Made by a program: the position numbers and the translations under genes. Source: Chryseobacterium sp. ERMR1:04 (GTDB lineage: Bacteria; Bacteroidota; Bacteroidia; Flavobacteriales; Weeksellaceae). Taken from it: a stretch of 64,000 nt of DNA. The stretch lies in assembly GCF_001297705.1 (NCBI RefSeq), contig NZ_LIRF01000007.1, positions 186,001-250,000 of the forward strand, read 5' to 3'. Shown one piece after another: positions 25,498 to 35,713 of the stretch. The notes under the pieces were generated by a model. That model saw nothing but the letters and a program-made list of their open reading frames with translations. It was not told where the DNA came from and did no database searches. The number at the start of each line of letters is the position of its first letter. Position 1 is the first letter of the stretch.

Positions 25498-26742
25498 ATG
25501 AACAAAATTGCAGGACTGTTCGTTGTCATATCCTCACTCATGACAGCACAACAGCAGCAAATGTCTCTTCTGGATTGCGAAAATGCTTTCCAGACGAACA
25601 ATCTCCAGCTGCTCGCCGAACAATACAGTATCAATATGGCTGATGCAGATATTTTGCAGGCCAAAATCTGGGAATTACCACAACTTAGCGGACAAATCAA
25701 CGCCTATAATCCCGAAGGAAGAAAAGTATTTGATATTGGAAGCGCCAAAGGAGCACAGGTAACCCAGTTGATCTATATGGGGGGAAAGAAGAAAAACGAA
25801 ATTGCTTTTGCAAAATCGAATAAAGAACTTGCCCAACTTCAATTTTCTCAACTTCTCGTGGAGCTTAGAACTCAACTTCATACCACCTATTACAATCTTT
25901 ACTACGAAAAATTAAAGTTGGAAAATACAAATAAGCAGCTGGGATATATGAATGATTTGCTGAGTGCTTATAAAGTGCAGTCGGCCAAAGGAAATGTATC
26001 GCTAAAGGATGAGGTGAGGCTCCAAAGTATCGTAATACAGTTGAATAATGACAAGATAGGAATCAATAAAGATATTCTTGAATTCGAACAGAATCTAAAA
26101 GTTTTAACGGGAATTACAGATGATATCGAGCCACAGCTTTCTGAGTCTGAAGCTAAAGATATATTGGCTGCCCAACCTTTTGGACAGGAAGAAGAGCTGA
26201 AAAAGAAAGCGCTTGAAAATAATGCAGATTATTTATATAATATAAAATTAATAGACAATAGTAAGTTGTACGCCCAATGGCAGAAATCATTAAATGTTCC
26301 TGACTTGAATGTTGGAGCAGGATGGGACCAGAATGGGGGAACGTTTAAAAATGAGGTTAATTTATTGGTGGGAATTCCAATTCCTTTATGGAAAAGCAAT
26401 CAGGGAAATGTAGAGAAAGCCAATTATGCGATTAAGCAAAACCAGAAAAATGCAGATTATCAGAAATTAAATCTTGAGACTAAAGTTCAGTCGGCATATA
26501 AAACCTGGAAAGGACAATATGATCAGTTAGCAGAAATCAAAACAACTGATCTTAGTAATCTGGAGCTTGTTTATAACGGAATGCTGAAAAACTTCAGAAA
26601 CGGAAACGTAAGTCTTATAGAGTTCACAGATTTCATGGAAAGCTACAGACAAACGGCTCTTCAGATCTATGATATGAAAAATGAGATCATACAGTCGGCA
26701 GAACAATTGAATCAATTAGTACAAACTAAAATCTTCTATTAA
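25498..26742 (+). CDS. TolC-family outer membrane efflux protein (CusC/CzcC-type)
   Basis: A 414-residue outer-membrane channel subunit with a signal peptide ending near LMTAQQQQ. The body is long amphipathic helices with two structural repeats, typical of TolC proteins. It exports substrate passed by the RND pump encoded downstream. I use the ATG at 25498, since the TTG at 25471 would put polar residues before the signal peptide. It lies 83 bases after the kinase gene and 2 bases before the membrane fusion gene. Confidence 0.9.
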   Translation: MNKIAGLFVVISSLMTAQQQQMSLLDCENAFQTNNLQLLAEQYSINMADADILQAKIWELPQLSGQINAYNPEGRKVFDIGSAKGAQVTQLIYMGGKKKNEIAFAKSNKELAQLQFSQLLVELRTQLHTTYYNLYYEKLKLENTNKQLGYMNDLLSAYKVQSAKGNVSLKDEVRLQSIVIQLNNDKIGINKDILEFEQNLKVLTGITDDIEPQLSESEAKDILAAQPFGQEEELKKKALENNADYLYNIKLIDNSKLYAQWQKSLNVPDLNVGAGWDQNGGTFKNEVNLLVGIPIPLWKSNQGNVEKANYAIKQNQKNADYQKLNLETKVQSAYKTWKGQYDQLAEIKTTDLSNLELVYNGMLKNFRNGNVSLIEFTDFMESYRQTALQIYDMKNEIIQSAEQLNQLVQTKIFY

Positions 26743-26744
26743 AA

Positions 26745-27830
26745 ATGAAAAAATATATAATCCCTGTATTTGTGGCCCTGTTCCTATTATCTTGTTCTAA
26801 AAAAGAAGAAGAGAAAGCACCACAAGCCAAAAAAGGTTTTGAACTGAGTAACACGATGCTGAAATCTATTTCTTTAGCAAAAGTGGAGAAAAAATACATA
26901 GAAGATATCTATAGTTTTTACGGTAAAATATCTGCTGACAAAAACAGCTACATTGATGTTTTTCCTTTGGTAGGAGGAAACGTAATGAGCGTAAATGTTG
27001 AGTTGGGAGATTATGTGAGAAAAGGACAGGTCTTAGCCACCATACGAAGTACAGAGTTGGCAGAAGTACAGAAAGATGTAAGTGATGCAAAGACCGATTT
27101 GGTAGTAGCTCAGAATAATCTGCGTGTTGCCAAAGAAATGTACGAGGGAAAACTAACAACGGAGAGAGAAGTGCTGGAAGCAAAAAGTCAGCTTCAGAAA
27201 GCACAGGATCAAATGCAGAGATCCAATGCAGTAAGTACCGTATATAATGTTAAGAAAGGAAATATTTATAGCGTAACGGCGCCTATTAACGGATATATTG
27301 TTCAGAAAAGCATCAATAAAGATATGCAGCTGAGAAGCGACAGAAGTGACAATATTTTCGATGTGGCCAATACTTCCAACGTTTGGGCGATCATGAACGT
27401 TAATGAATCGGATATTGATAAAATTAATCTTGGAATGAGAGCACAGGTTTCTACCCTATCGTATCCGGATAAAGTGTTTGATGGGAAGATTGATAAAATA
27501 TTCAAGATTATAGATCCTCAAACCAATACCATGCAGGCTAGAGTGGTCTTAGATAATGCCAATGGATTATTAATTCCTGAGAGTAAAGCCACCATAAAAG
27601 TGTCAAGCTCTGAAAATAATATGGCATTGACGGTTCCGTCTAAAGCTGTGATTTTTGATGATAACAGAAGTTTTGTTGTGATCTATAAATCAAGAGCAGA
27701 TTTAAAAGTACAAGAAGTGAAAGTATTGAAGCAGGTGGGTGATGTTACATACATTTCTGATGGCCTGTTTGAGGGTGAACAAGTCATTACCAACAATCAA
27801 TTGTTGATTTATCGTTCGCTAAACAACTAA
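26745..27830 (+). CDS. Efflux RND periplasmic adaptor (CusB/CzcB-type) lipoprotein
   Basis: A 361-residue membrane fusion protein. The N-terminus has a lipobox (FLLSC), so it is anchored in a membrane. Next comes the biotinyl-lipoyl-like half GDYVRKGQVLATI, a coiled-coil hairpin (about 110-160), then the matching half and the beta-barrel region NVNESDIDKINLGM. It bridges the RND pump and the TolC-like channel. Start and stop are tightly spaced with both neighbours. Confidence 0.92.
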   Translation: MKKYIIPVFVALFLLSCSKKEEEKAPQAKKGFELSNTMLKSISLAKVEKKYIEDIYSFYGKISADKNSYIDVFPLVGGNVMSVNVELGDYVRKGQVLATIRSTELAEVQKDVSDAKTDLVVAQNNLRVAKEMYEGKLTTEREVLEAKSQLQKAQDQMQRSNAVSTVYNVKKGNIYSVTAPINGYIVQKSINKDMQLRSDRSDNIFDVANTSNVWAIMNVNESDIDKINLGMRAQVSTLSYPDKVFDGKIDKIFKIIDPQTNTMQARVVLDNANGLLIPESKATIKVSSSENNMALTVPSKAVIFDDNRSFVVIYKSRADLKVQEVKVLKQVGDVTYISDGLFEGEQVITNNQLLIYRSLNN

Positions 27831-27832
27831 TT

Positions 27833-29104
27833 ATGGGAAGCATGAAAAAAATATTAGCATTCGGCTCAGCTTTTTCATCAGCTTTTTCATATTTGTTGGC
27901 ACAAGAGAAGCCCGAGGACAGCTTGAAGAATAAGCTGAATGTGGGATTTCAGGCAACCGTTATCACTCAATATCATCCTAAATTTTCTGCAGATTATTCA
28001 GGAGATAATAGTCTACAGCCTAATGATGAATCGGCAACGTCTTTAACGTCTACCTTATATATTAATTATCATTTTAATAAAAATACCCAAATCATCTTTA
28101 ATCCTGAAGTAGCAGGCGGAAAAGGACTAAGCGGAGCAACAGGAGTTGCAGGATTTCCGAATGGTGAAGTTTTCAGAGTGGGAGAGCCAACTCCTAAAGT
28201 TTATATTGCCAGATTAGCTTTAGAAAAAAGCTTTGATTTGAAGAATGATAATAAGCTGAGATTTGTTGTCGGAAAATATTGCTTAGCAGATTACTTTGAT
28301 AATAATCCTATCGCGCATGATCCAAGATCGCAGTTTATGAATTGGTCTTTGATGAATACGGGCGCCTGGGATTATCCAGCCAATGTTAGAGGCTATACCA
28401 TAGGACTATTGGCCGAATATGCATTGAAGAACAATTGGACAGTAAGAGCAAATTATGCCTTGGAACCGACCACCGCAAATGGAGCAGATCTAAGTTATAA
28501 AATGGGAAAAGATTTTGGGCTGACGTTTGAGCTTCAAAAAGATTTTTACAAAGATGGCGATCTGTTCACAAGAGTGATGCTGCTTGGTTATAGAAACCAG
28601 GCTCCAATGGCCCCTTACAGATTAGCGATACAGGAGAATGTAGATCTTTCTGAAATAAGAGGGGTGAGAAATACAAAATATGGTGTTTCACTTAACCTTT
28701 ATCAAAAGCTTTCAAAAAATATTTCAGGCTTTGTAAGAACCTCTTGGAATGATGGTAAAAATGAAACTTGGGCTTTTACTGAAATTGATAATAGTTTGAG
28801 TGCAGGGATTAATTTAAATGGTAAACTTTGGCGCAGGCCGGATGATACTATTGGAATTGCTATTGTTACCAACGGAATTTCAAAAGACCATCAACATTAT
28901 CTTAAAGATGGACACTATGGATTTATCATTGGAGATGGAAACCTTACTTATGGAAGAGAGACTGCCTTGGAAGCCTATTATAATGTTTGTTTTATGAAAT
29001 ATTATAATCTTTCTGCAGACTACCAATTTGTAAATAATCCGGCGTATAATCAATCAAGAGGACCTGTTAGTTTTTTTAGTCTTCGTTTTCACATTCAGAT
29101 TTAG
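27833..29104 (+). CDS. Outer membrane porin-like beta-barrel protein, OprB-like
   Basis: A 423-residue protein with a signal peptide (cleavage near LLAQE) and alternating beta-strand sequence ending in FFSLRFHIQI, as outer-membrane barrels do. The segments FVVGKYCLADYFD and AWDYPANVRGYTIG recall carbohydrate-selective porins of the OprB group. Its place between the adaptor and RND genes is not part of the usual three-gene CusCBA/CzcCBA layout. It may supply another outer-membrane route or a metal-specific porin; that is inference. The ATG at 27842 (MKKILAFG) is an equally plausible start. Confidence 0.75.
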   Translation: MGSMKKILAFGSAFSSAFSYLLAQEKPEDSLKNKLNVGFQATVITQYHPKFSADYSGDNSLQPNDESATSLTSTLYINYHFNKNTQIIFNPEVAGGKGLSGATGVAGFPNGEVFRVGEPTPKVYIARLALEKSFDLKNDNKLRFVVGKYCLADYFDNNPIAHDPRSQFMNWSLMNTGAWDYPANVRGYTIGLLAEYALKNNWTVRANYALEPTTANGADLSYKMGKDFGLTFELQKDFYKDGDLFTRVMLLGYRNQAPMAPYRLAIQENVDLSEIRGVRNTKYGVSLNLYQKLSKNISGFVRTSWNDGKNETWAFTEIDNSLSAGINLNGKLWRRPDDTIGIAIVTNGISKDHQHYLKDGHYGFIIGDGNLTYGRETALEAYYNVCFMKYYNLSADYQFVNNPAYNQSRGPVSFFSLRFHIQI

Positions 29105-29113
29105 TATATAGTT

Positions 29114-32100
29114 ATGAATAAATTTATTAAAAATATAATTGCTTTTTCACTTAAAAATAAAGCATTTACCTTTATTTGGGTTGCTATTTTGGCAATTGCG
29201 GGATTTATAAGTTTCAAAAACATGCCTATTGAAGCTTTCCCCGATGTTACCAATACCCAAATTGTAATCATCACCCAATGGAATGGACGAAGTGCCGAGG
29301 AGGTAGAACGATTTGTCACAACCCCCATAGAATTGGCGATGAGCCCGGTTCAGAAGAAAACAAGTGTAAGAAGTACCACGATGTTTGGTCTTTCTATTGT
29401 TAAAATTCTGTTTGATGATGGGGTGGATGATACTTTTGCCAGAAATCAGGTCAATAACCAATTAAGAACAATCAACCTTCCTGATGATGTAGATCCTGAA
29501 GTGCAACCACCCTACGGGCCAACCGGAGAAATTTTCCGATATACGCTGGAGAGTAAAACAAAAGATTCCAGAGAATTATTAACCTTACAAAACTGGGTGG
29601 TAGACCGCGCGCTGAGAGGAGTGCCCGGAGTTGCCGATATCAATGTTTTTGGAGGTCAGGATAAAGTTTTTGAATTAAGTATCGATCCAAGAGCATTGGA
29701 TAAATATAACCTAACACCGTCTCAGGTATTAGATGCAGTTACCCGAAGTAACTTAAATGTTGGAGGAGATGTTATTGAGAAAAACGGACAAGCCTATGTG
29801 GTAAGAGGAATTGGATTGGTGAAATCCATTACTGATATTGGAAATATTACCATTCAAAATGACAGTGGAAACCCTGTTTTAGTTAAAAATGTAGCTGAGG
29901 TTCATGAAAGTTCAATGCCTAGAGTAGGGCAGGCAGGATTGAATAATCAGGAAGATACCGTAGAAGGAATTGTGGTAATGAGGAAAGGAGAAAACCCTCG
30001 TGATGTCTTGGTGGGAGTGAAAGCTAAAATTAAAGAGCTTAATGAAAAGATCCTTCCGAAAGATGTCAAGATGGTGACTTTCTACGACCGTGATAACTTA
30101 ATGGATTTTACCACTCATACCGTAATGCATAACCTTATTGAAGGAATTGTATTGGTAACGGTTATCGTTTTAATCTTCATGGCAGACTGGCGAACGACAT
30201 TAATTGTTTCCATCATCATTCCATTATCCCTGTTATTTGCATTTTTATGTCTAAAACTGGCGGGAATGAGTGCCAACTTACTGTCGCTGGGAGCGGTTGA
30301 TTTTGGAATTATCATTGATGGTGCCGTCGTCATGGTGGAAGGGATTTTTGTAATGCTCGACCACAAAGCGAAAAAATACGGACCTGAAAAGTTTAATAAA
30401 TTAGCGAAAGCCGGATGGATCAAACAAACCGGAACCGGATTAGGAAAAGCCATTTTCTTTTCAAAATTAATTATCATCACCTCACTATTACCTATTTTCT
30501 CATTCCAGAAAGTGGAAGGTAAAATGTTCTCTCCTTTAGCCTTTACGTTAGGGTTTGCATTAATGGGTGCGTTGATCTTTACCTTGACCTTGGTTCCTGT
30601 TCTTTCTCATATTCTATTAAATAAAAACGTTAGAGAAAAGAACAATCCTTTCGTTAATTTCTGGGACAGAATTGTTTTAAAAGGTTTCAGCTTTACATTT
30701 AAGCATAAAAGAATGAGTTTAATTGTTGCCATTTCATTCTTGGCGGTGACTTTATTCTCAGGGAAATTTTTAGGAACAGAATTTTTACCGCAGTTAAATG
30801 AAGGTTCATTGTGGATCACTGCAGAAATGCCGATGAGTTCATCATTAAAAGAATCTTTGAAAACAGCTGATCTTTTGAAGAAAGACATTATGAGCTTCCC
30901 TGAAGTGACAGATGTTTTGGCACAGACAGGTAGAAGTAATGATGGAACTGATCCTAACGGATTTGGTTTTGTACAGTTTGCTGTCAACTTAAAACCTAAA
31001 GAAGAATGGAAACGAAATATCAGTTATGAACAATTGATTGAAGGAATCGACAAAAAGTTGAGAAACTACCAGGGGATTACCTTTAATTATTCTCAACCTA
31101 TTTCAGACAACGTTGCAGAAGCAGTAGCAGGTTTTAAAGCTGAAAATGGAATTAAAATTTACGGAGATAATTTGCAGACATTAGATCGATTAGCTGATGA
31201 GGTTTTAAAGCAAATTAAAGATGTTGATGGGGTTAAAGATCCCGGAATTATTAAGAATATCGGTCAGCCCGAAGTAAGTGTGGTGTTGGATAGAGATAAA
31301 ATGGCAGCGTATGGAGTAATGCCAGCAGATGCACAAGCCGTGTTGGAAATGGCATTTGGAGGGAAAACAGCTTCTGAAATGTTTGATGGAGAAAGAAAAT
31401 TCCCAATCAGACTTCGTTATTCTCAGGAATACAGAAAAGACGAAAATGACATTGCTGCATTGATGGTTCCTACACAGGATGGAGCAAAAATTCCTTTAAA
31501 AGAGATCAGTACTATTGTTAAAGATAATGGAGCTGCATTTATTTATAGAGACGATATCAAACGTTATATCGGGGTGAAATTCTCGATTCGTGACCGAGAT
31601 TTAGGAAGTACCATCGCAGATGCTCAGAAAAAAGTAGCAAATGTTGAGCTTCCGGACGGATATTCTGTAGGTTGGACAGGTCAATTTGAAAATCAACAAA
31701 GAGCTTCACACAGATTGGCGCAAGTGGTTCCTGTAAGTATTGTGATGATTTTCTTCCTGTTGTTTATCCTTTTTGGAAACATGAAAGATTCTCTTTTGGT
31801 ATTGGCCAACGTACCTTTTGCATTGATCGGAGGAATTATTGCATTACACGTTACGAGAATGAATTTCGGAATATCAGCGGGCGTTGGGATGATTGCGCTT
31901 TTAGGAATCTGTATTCAGAACGGAGTAATTCTAATCACAGAGTTCCATCAGAACGTCAAGGAAGGGCTGAGTTTGGATAACGCCATATTTAATGGGGTAA
32001 AATCCAGAACAAGACCCGTGGTGATGACTGCTTTAATGGCTTCGATAGGATTGATGCCTGCTGCATTGTCTACAGGAATTGGTTCAGAATCTCAAAAGCC

Positions 32101-32212
32101 TCTAGCCATCGTAATTATTGGTGGATTGATTACGGCGACGGTATTAACCTTATTGATCTTCCCGATTATTTTCTGGATATTCAACAGAACAAAAAAATCA
32201 GAACAGATCTAA
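29114..32212 (+). CDS. Heavy-metal efflux RND pump, CusA/CzcA family
   Basis: A 1032-residue inner-membrane proton antiporter with the usual 12-TM layout and two large periplasmic loops. The TM4 motif DFGIIIDGAVVMVE (around residue 395) marks the heavy-metal efflux subfamily (CzcA/CusA). The N-terminal PIEAFPDVTNTQ and GRSAEEVERFVT are also family hallmarks. It drives export of a cation such as copper, silver, zinc, cobalt or nickel; the ion cannot be told reliably from what I can see. It ends the operon started by the two-component system and is followed by a strong terminator. Confidence 0.95.
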   Translation: MNKFIKNIIAFSLKNKAFTFIWVAILAIAGFISFKNMPIEAFPDVTNTQIVIITQWNGRSAEEVERFVTTPIELAMSPVQKKTSVRSTTMFGLSIVKILFDDGVDDTFARNQVNNQLRTINLPDDVDPEVQPPYGPTGEIFRYTLESKTKDSRELLTLQNWVVDRALRGVPGVADINVFGGQDKVFELSIDPRALDKYNLTPSQVLDAVTRSNLNVGGDVIEKNGQAYVVRGIGLVKSITDIGNITIQNDSGNPVLVKNVAEVHESSMPRVGQAGLNNQEDTVEGIVVMRKGENPRDVLVGVKAKIKELNEKILPKDVKMVTFYDRDNLMDFTTHTVMHNLIEGIVLVTVIVLIFMADWRTTLIVSIIIPLSLLFAFLCLKLAGMSANLLSLGAVDFGIIIDGAVVMVEGIFVMLDHKAKKYGPEKFNKLAKAGWIKQTGTGLGKAIFFSKLIIITSLLPIFSFQKVEGKMFSPLAFTLGFALMGALIFTLTLVPVLSHILLNKNVREKNNPFVNFWDRIVLKGFSFTFKHKRMSLIVAISFLAVTLFSGKFLGTEFLPQLNEGSLWITAEMPMSSSLKESLKTADLLKKDIMSFPEVTDVLAQTGRSNDGTDPNGFGFVQFAVNLKPKEEWKRNISYEQLIEGIDKKLRNYQGITFNYSQPISDNVAEAVAGFKAENGIKIYGDNLQTLDRLADEVLKQIKDVDGVKDPGIIKNIGQPEVSVVLDRDKMAAYGVMPADAQAVLEMAFGGKTASEMFDGERKFPIRLRYSQEYRKDENDIAALMVPTQDGAKIPLKEISTIVKDNGAAFIYRDDIKRYIGVKFSIRDRDLGSTIADAQKKVANVELPDGYSVGWTGQFENQQRASHRLAQVVPVSIVMIFFLLFILFGNMKDSLLVLANVPFALIGGIIALHVTRMNFGISAGVGMIALLGICIQNGVILITEFHQNVKEGLSLDNAIFNGVKSRTRPVVMTALMASIGLMPAALSTGIGSESQKPLAIVIIGGLITATVLTLLIFPIIFWIFNRTKKSEQI

Positions 32213-32247
32213 GATCTAATTATTCTTTCATTTATATATAGTAAGAG

Positions 32248-32279
32248 AAGCGCGGAAAACATTGTTTTCCGCGCTTTTT
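32248..32279. terminator. Bidirectional terminator between the RND gene and DUF4394 gene
   Basis: A long GC-containing stem, AAGCGCGGAAAACA with TGTTTTCCGCGCTT, and a T-run on the plus strand. It separates two convergent genes. Confidence 0.85.
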
Positions 32280-32304
32280 AGTATCGAAATAATTAATATG
32301 AATG

Positions 32305-33807
32305 TTAAAATCCTAGTCCTACAGCAAATGCTTTTACAGCATTGGGGTAATCAGAAACTGAAGTAGCAGCTCCTGTGGTGGTATTCACCGAATAAATTTT
32401 TGTAGTTGAACCTACAGAAGCCATTAAATACGCTTTCTGACTCATGCTTCCGATATCAAAACCATTCGCACTCGTAATATTGATTCCTAAAGCTCCTGTT
32501 TCAACTAAAGTTCCATTGTTAGGAGGGTTTTGCTGATATAATTTATCAGTATTATGATCAATAACAAATAGGGTAGTGGCAGTGGTTCCTGCAAAATTAT
32601 TAGTATAAGCAGCTGCACTTATCATAGCTCCTACAGGATTAATAGCTGTATCTACTGCAGTAATTCCTCCGGTAACAGGATCTAAACGAAGATTTTGTCC
32701 TGTGTTGCTCACTACTCGTATTTTGTCAACGGATGGATTAAAATCAAATCCAAAGTCTGTCCCTGAAAGTAAAGTGGGAAAAGGTGAAGTTCCTACGGCT
32801 GTAGCAGCACCTGTTCCTAAATTAATAGTGTAGATTCTGCTTGAACTTCCTAATGCGTATAATTGTCCATTTAAAGGGCGGAAATCAATTCCCAATATAT
32901 TTTCTCCACTTTGTAAACCAGCTACTGTTTTTGAAATAGGCATTGGGCTGTTGGGGTTAAATATTTGAAGATTATTAGAATTGTCAATAGCATATGCTAC
33001 TGCTTCTGTAGGAATCGCTAAGTCAATAATTGGTTGTTGAAGAGCGCCAATATTGGTTGCTTTACCATTATTTAAATCTACAACGTGTAAATTGTTATTT
33101 AAAGCTAATAAAGCTACGCTGTTGTCATGTTTAATATCAAAAGCGGCTTGTCCTGTAAAGGTAGTTCCCAAACTTCCCACTTCTACTAATGTTCCGTTGT
33201 TGGGAGGGTCTTGTTTAAATAATTTCCCTGAAGTTACATCAATATCATATAAGATCGTGGAAGAAGCACCCGCTTTACTGTTGGTGTAGGCAACTCCAGT
33301 GATAGAAGGAGATCCTGTACCGTTAATAGTAGTATCTGTTGCGGCAATAGCTCCTGTTTCCGGGTGTAAACGTAAATTTTGTCCGGTATTACTCACCAAA
33401 CGAATACGGTCTACCGTAGGATTAAAGTCTATGGATGCAATCGTTCCTGAAATGGCTGGTGAAAATGCGGTGGAGCTTACCACTCTTGCAGAAGAATTTG
33501 TCGTATTGATAATGTATAATTTACTTGCGCTAGATAAGGCATACAATTCGCCTGTCGCAGGTCTGAAATCTATACTTAATAGTTTTTCTCCTGAAGTAAT
33601 TCCGGTCACAGCAGTCTTGGAAGAAAAAGTTTTAGGGTTATTTGAATTGAAGGCAACGAGTTCATTCATGCCTGTTATTCCGTATACCATAACGTCCGGT
33701 CCCTTTACAGTTTCTTCCGGAATCATCATATTATCATTGGAATCATCACATGAAAATAAATTGGTAATGGTAAAAAGAATGATACAAATGTGTAATAGTT
33801 TTTTCAT
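32305..33807 (-). CDS. DUF4394 lipoprotein with two tandem DUF4394 copies
   Basis: A 500-residue lipoprotein with a lipobox at the N-terminus (LFSC, Cys20). The rest is two similar halves of about 230 residues (about 37-270 and 272-500). Each contains IDFRP, a Gly-rich LYAL turn, SNTGQNLRL, a DTxIN segment, NNGTLVE and an FDI block. DUF4394 proteins are predicted beta-propeller-like secreted proteins of unknown function. The duplication could complete a propeller. It is a single-gene unit facing the RND operon. Confidence 0.88.
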   Translation of the reverse strand: MKKLLHICIILFTITNLFSCDDSNDNMMIPEETVKGPDVMVYGITGMNELVAFNSNNPKTFSSKTAVTGITSGEKLLSIDFRPATGELYALSSASKLYIINTTNSSARVVSSTAFSPAISGTIASIDFNPTVDRIRLVSNTGQNLRLHPETGAIAATDTTINGTGSPSITGVAYTNSKAGASSTILYDIDVTSGKLFKQDPPNNGTLVEVGSLGTTFTGQAAFDIKHDNSVALLALNNNLHVVDLNNGKATNIGALQQPIIDLAIPTEAVAYAIDNSNNLQIFNPNSPMPISKTVAGLQSGENILGIDFRPLNGQLYALGSSSRIYTINLGTGAATAVGTSPFPTLLSGTDFGFDFNPSVDKIRVVSNTGQNLRLDPVTGGITAVDTAINPVGAMISAAAYTNNFAGTTATTLFVIDHNTDKLYQQNPPNNGTLVETGALGINITSANGFDIGSMSQKAYLMASVGSTTKIYSVNTTTGAATSVSDYPNAVKAFAVGLGF

Positions 33808-34139
33808 AATATTAATTTTTATAGGTTTCTATTATTTACGAGAAAGTATTTAATATGGTTTTTTTGCGATAAATATTTTAACGTTATGATTTTTTAACGT
33901 ACTATAAAATATTCATAATAAGCGAGATAGTTTAGAATTTTAAGAAAACGCGGATTAGGATTTTTTCAATCGAGAAATTTGTGTAAATTTGCAGTCTCAA
34001 TACATAGAAATATAGGGTTGGTAATTCTTTGGATTTGAATATTTAAATTTTTTTTCAATAAAAAGGTTTTGATATTTAAAAATTCATTATATTTGCACAC
34101 CGAAAATTTGAATAAACAATAAATAAATAATTTTACATC
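33808..34139. other. Intergenic region upstream of tuf with two -7 boxes
   Basis: About 330 bases. TAAATTTG (33984-33991) and TATATTTG (34088-34095) are both exact TAnnTTTG boxes; only the second has a good -33 partner. No tRNA precedes tuf here, unlike in many relatives. Confidence 0.6.
34067..34095 (+). promoter_or_regulatory. Promoter of tuf
   Basis: TTTTG (34067-34071), 16 bases, then TATATTTG (34088-34095). Transcription would start near 34102, about 38 bases before the ATG. Confidence 0.7.
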
Positions 34140-35351
34140 ATGGCAAAGGAAACGTTTAATCGTAACAAACCACACTTGAACATTGGTACTATTGGTCACG
34201 TTGACCATGGTAAAACTACACTTACTGCAGCAATTTCTGCTGTACTAGCGAGCAAAGGTCTTGCTGAGAAGAAAGATTTCTCTGCTATTGACTCTGCTCC
34301 TGAAGAAAAAGAAAGAGGTATCACAATTAATACTGCTCACATTGAGTACGAAACTGTAAATAGACATTACGCTCACGTTGACTGTCCAGGTCACGCGGAT
34401 TACGTAAAGAACATGGTAACTGGTGCTGCTCAGATGGATGGTGCAATTGTAGTATGTGCTGCAACTGACGGACCTATGCCTCAGACAAGAGAACACATCT
34501 TACTTTGTCGTCAGGTAAACGTACCTAGAATCGTTGTTTTCATGAACAAAGTTGACATGGTGGATGATCCAGAATTGTTAGAGCTTGTTGAAATGGAACT
34601 TAGAGACTTATTGTCTACTTATGACTTTGACGGAGATAACTCTCCAGTTATTCAAGGTTCTGCATTAGGTGCACTTACTGCTGCTACTGCAACTCCTGTT
34701 AACTCAGAAGATAAGTGGTTCAAAAGTGTTGAAGAATTAATGGATGCTGTAGACGTATGGATCGAGCAACCTCCAAGAGATACTGATAAGCCATTCTTGA
34801 TGCCAATTGAAGACGTATTCTCTATTACAGGTAGAGGTACTGTTGCAACTGGTAGAATCGAAGCTGGTATTATCAATACAGGTGATCCTGTTGATATCAT
34901 CGGTATGGGTGAAGAAAAATTAACTTCTACTATTACAGGAGTTGAAATGTTCAGAAAAATCCTTGATAGAGGTGAAGCTGGAGATAACGTAGGTCTATTG
35001 TTGAGAGGTATTGAAAAAACTGACATCAAGAGAGGTATGGTTATCGCTAAGAAAGATTCAGTGAAGCCACACAAGAAATTCAAAGCTTCAGTTTATATCC
35101 TTTCTAAAGAAGAAGGTGGACGTCACACTCCATTCCACAACAAATATCGTCCTCAGTTCTATGTAAGAACTACTGACGTTACAGGAGAGATCTTCTTACC
35201 AGAAGGTGTTGAAATGGTAATGCCTGGAGATAACTTAGAAATCACTGTAGAATTGTTACAACCAATCGCTCTTAACGTAGGTCTTAGATTTGCGATCAGA
35301 GAAGGAGGTAGAACAGTTGGTTCAGGTCAGGTTACTGAAATCTTAGACTAA
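34140..35351 (+). CDS. tuf: Elongation factor Tu
   Basis: A 403-residue GTPase that delivers aminoacyl-tRNA to the ribosome. The G1 loop is GHVDHGKT (19-26), G3 is DCPGH and G4 is NKVD. A short insertion (DFDGDNSP region) makes it slightly longer than the E. coli protein (394). Codon use looks highly biased. A terminator-like hairpin separates it from tRNA-Trp, but the spacing is so short that read-through into tRNA-Trp-secE-nusG is likely. Confidence 0.98.
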   Translation: MAKETFNRNKPHLNIGTIGHVDHGKTTLTAAISAVLASKGLAEKKDFSAIDSAPEEKERGITINTAHIEYETVNRHYAHVDCPGHADYVKNMVTGAAQMDGAIVVCAATDGPMPQTREHILLCRQVNVPRIVVFMNKVDMVDDPELLELVEMELRDLLSTYDFDGDNSPVIQGSALGALTAATATPVNSEDKWFKSVEELMDAVDVWIEQPPRDTDKPFLMPIEDVFSITGRGTVATGRIEAGIINTGDPVDIIGMGEEKLTSTITGVEMFRKILDRGEAGDNVGLLLRGIEKTDIKRGMVIAKKDSVKPHKKFKASVYILSKEEGGRHTPFHNKYRPQFYVRTTDVTGEIFLPEGVEMVMPGDNLEITVELLQPIALNVGLRFAIREGGRTVGSGQVTEILD

Positions 35352-35367
35352 TCATCTTAAAATAAAT

Positions 35368-35402
35368 AAAGCTTCCGAAAGGAAACTCTCGGAAGCTTTT
35401 TA
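35368..35402 (+). terminator. Hairpin between tuf and tRNA-Trp
   Basis: AAAGCTTCCGA (35368-35378) pairs with TCGGAAGCTTT (35389-35399), followed by T-rich sequence. I see no new promoter before tRNA-Trp, so it may act as a partial terminator or RNA-processing site. Confidence 0.75.
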
Positions 35403-35405
35403 TCT

Positions 35406-35476
35406 ACGGGCATCGTCCAATGGTAGGATACCGGTCTCCAAAACCGTTGATCAGGGTTCGAATCCTTGTGCCCGTG
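35406..35476 (+). tRNA. tRNA-Trp (CCA)
   Basis: A 71-base cloverleaf with acceptor ACGGGCA/TGCCCGT, anticodon loop CTCCAAA (anticodon CCA) and T-loop TTCGAAT. The first anticodon-stem pair is a mismatch in my folding. Its place between tuf and secE is conserved in Bacteroidota. Confidence 0.9.
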
Positions 35477-35488
35477 CAAATATAAATT

Positions 35489-35695
35489 ATGAGTTCATTT
35501 ATCGATTTTTTAAAAGGTTCTTATATCGAATTCAGACATAAAGTTGAATGGCCAAAATGGTCTGACTTGCAGTCTTCTACGATCGTAGTAACTATTGCAA
35601 CAGTAATCTTGGCATTATTTACCTTTGGAGTTGACGAGTTGTTTTCTAAAGCAATAAGCAACATAATTGGAATGCTAATTAACGTGTTCAACTAA
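35489..35695 (+). CDS. secE: Preprotein translocase subunit SecE
   Basis: A 68-residue inner-membrane protein, the small essential subunit of the SecYEG channel. It has the amphipathic segment FRHKVEWPKWSDLQSST followed by one TM helix (about 30-50). It lies just after tRNA-Trp and 18 bases before nusG, the standard order. Confidence 0.95.
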   Translation: MSSFIDFLKGSYIEFRHKVEWPKWSDLQSSTIVVTIATVILALFTFGVDELFSKAISNIIGMLINVFN

Positions 35696-35713
35696 AAAAA
35701 GTATTTTCCCACA

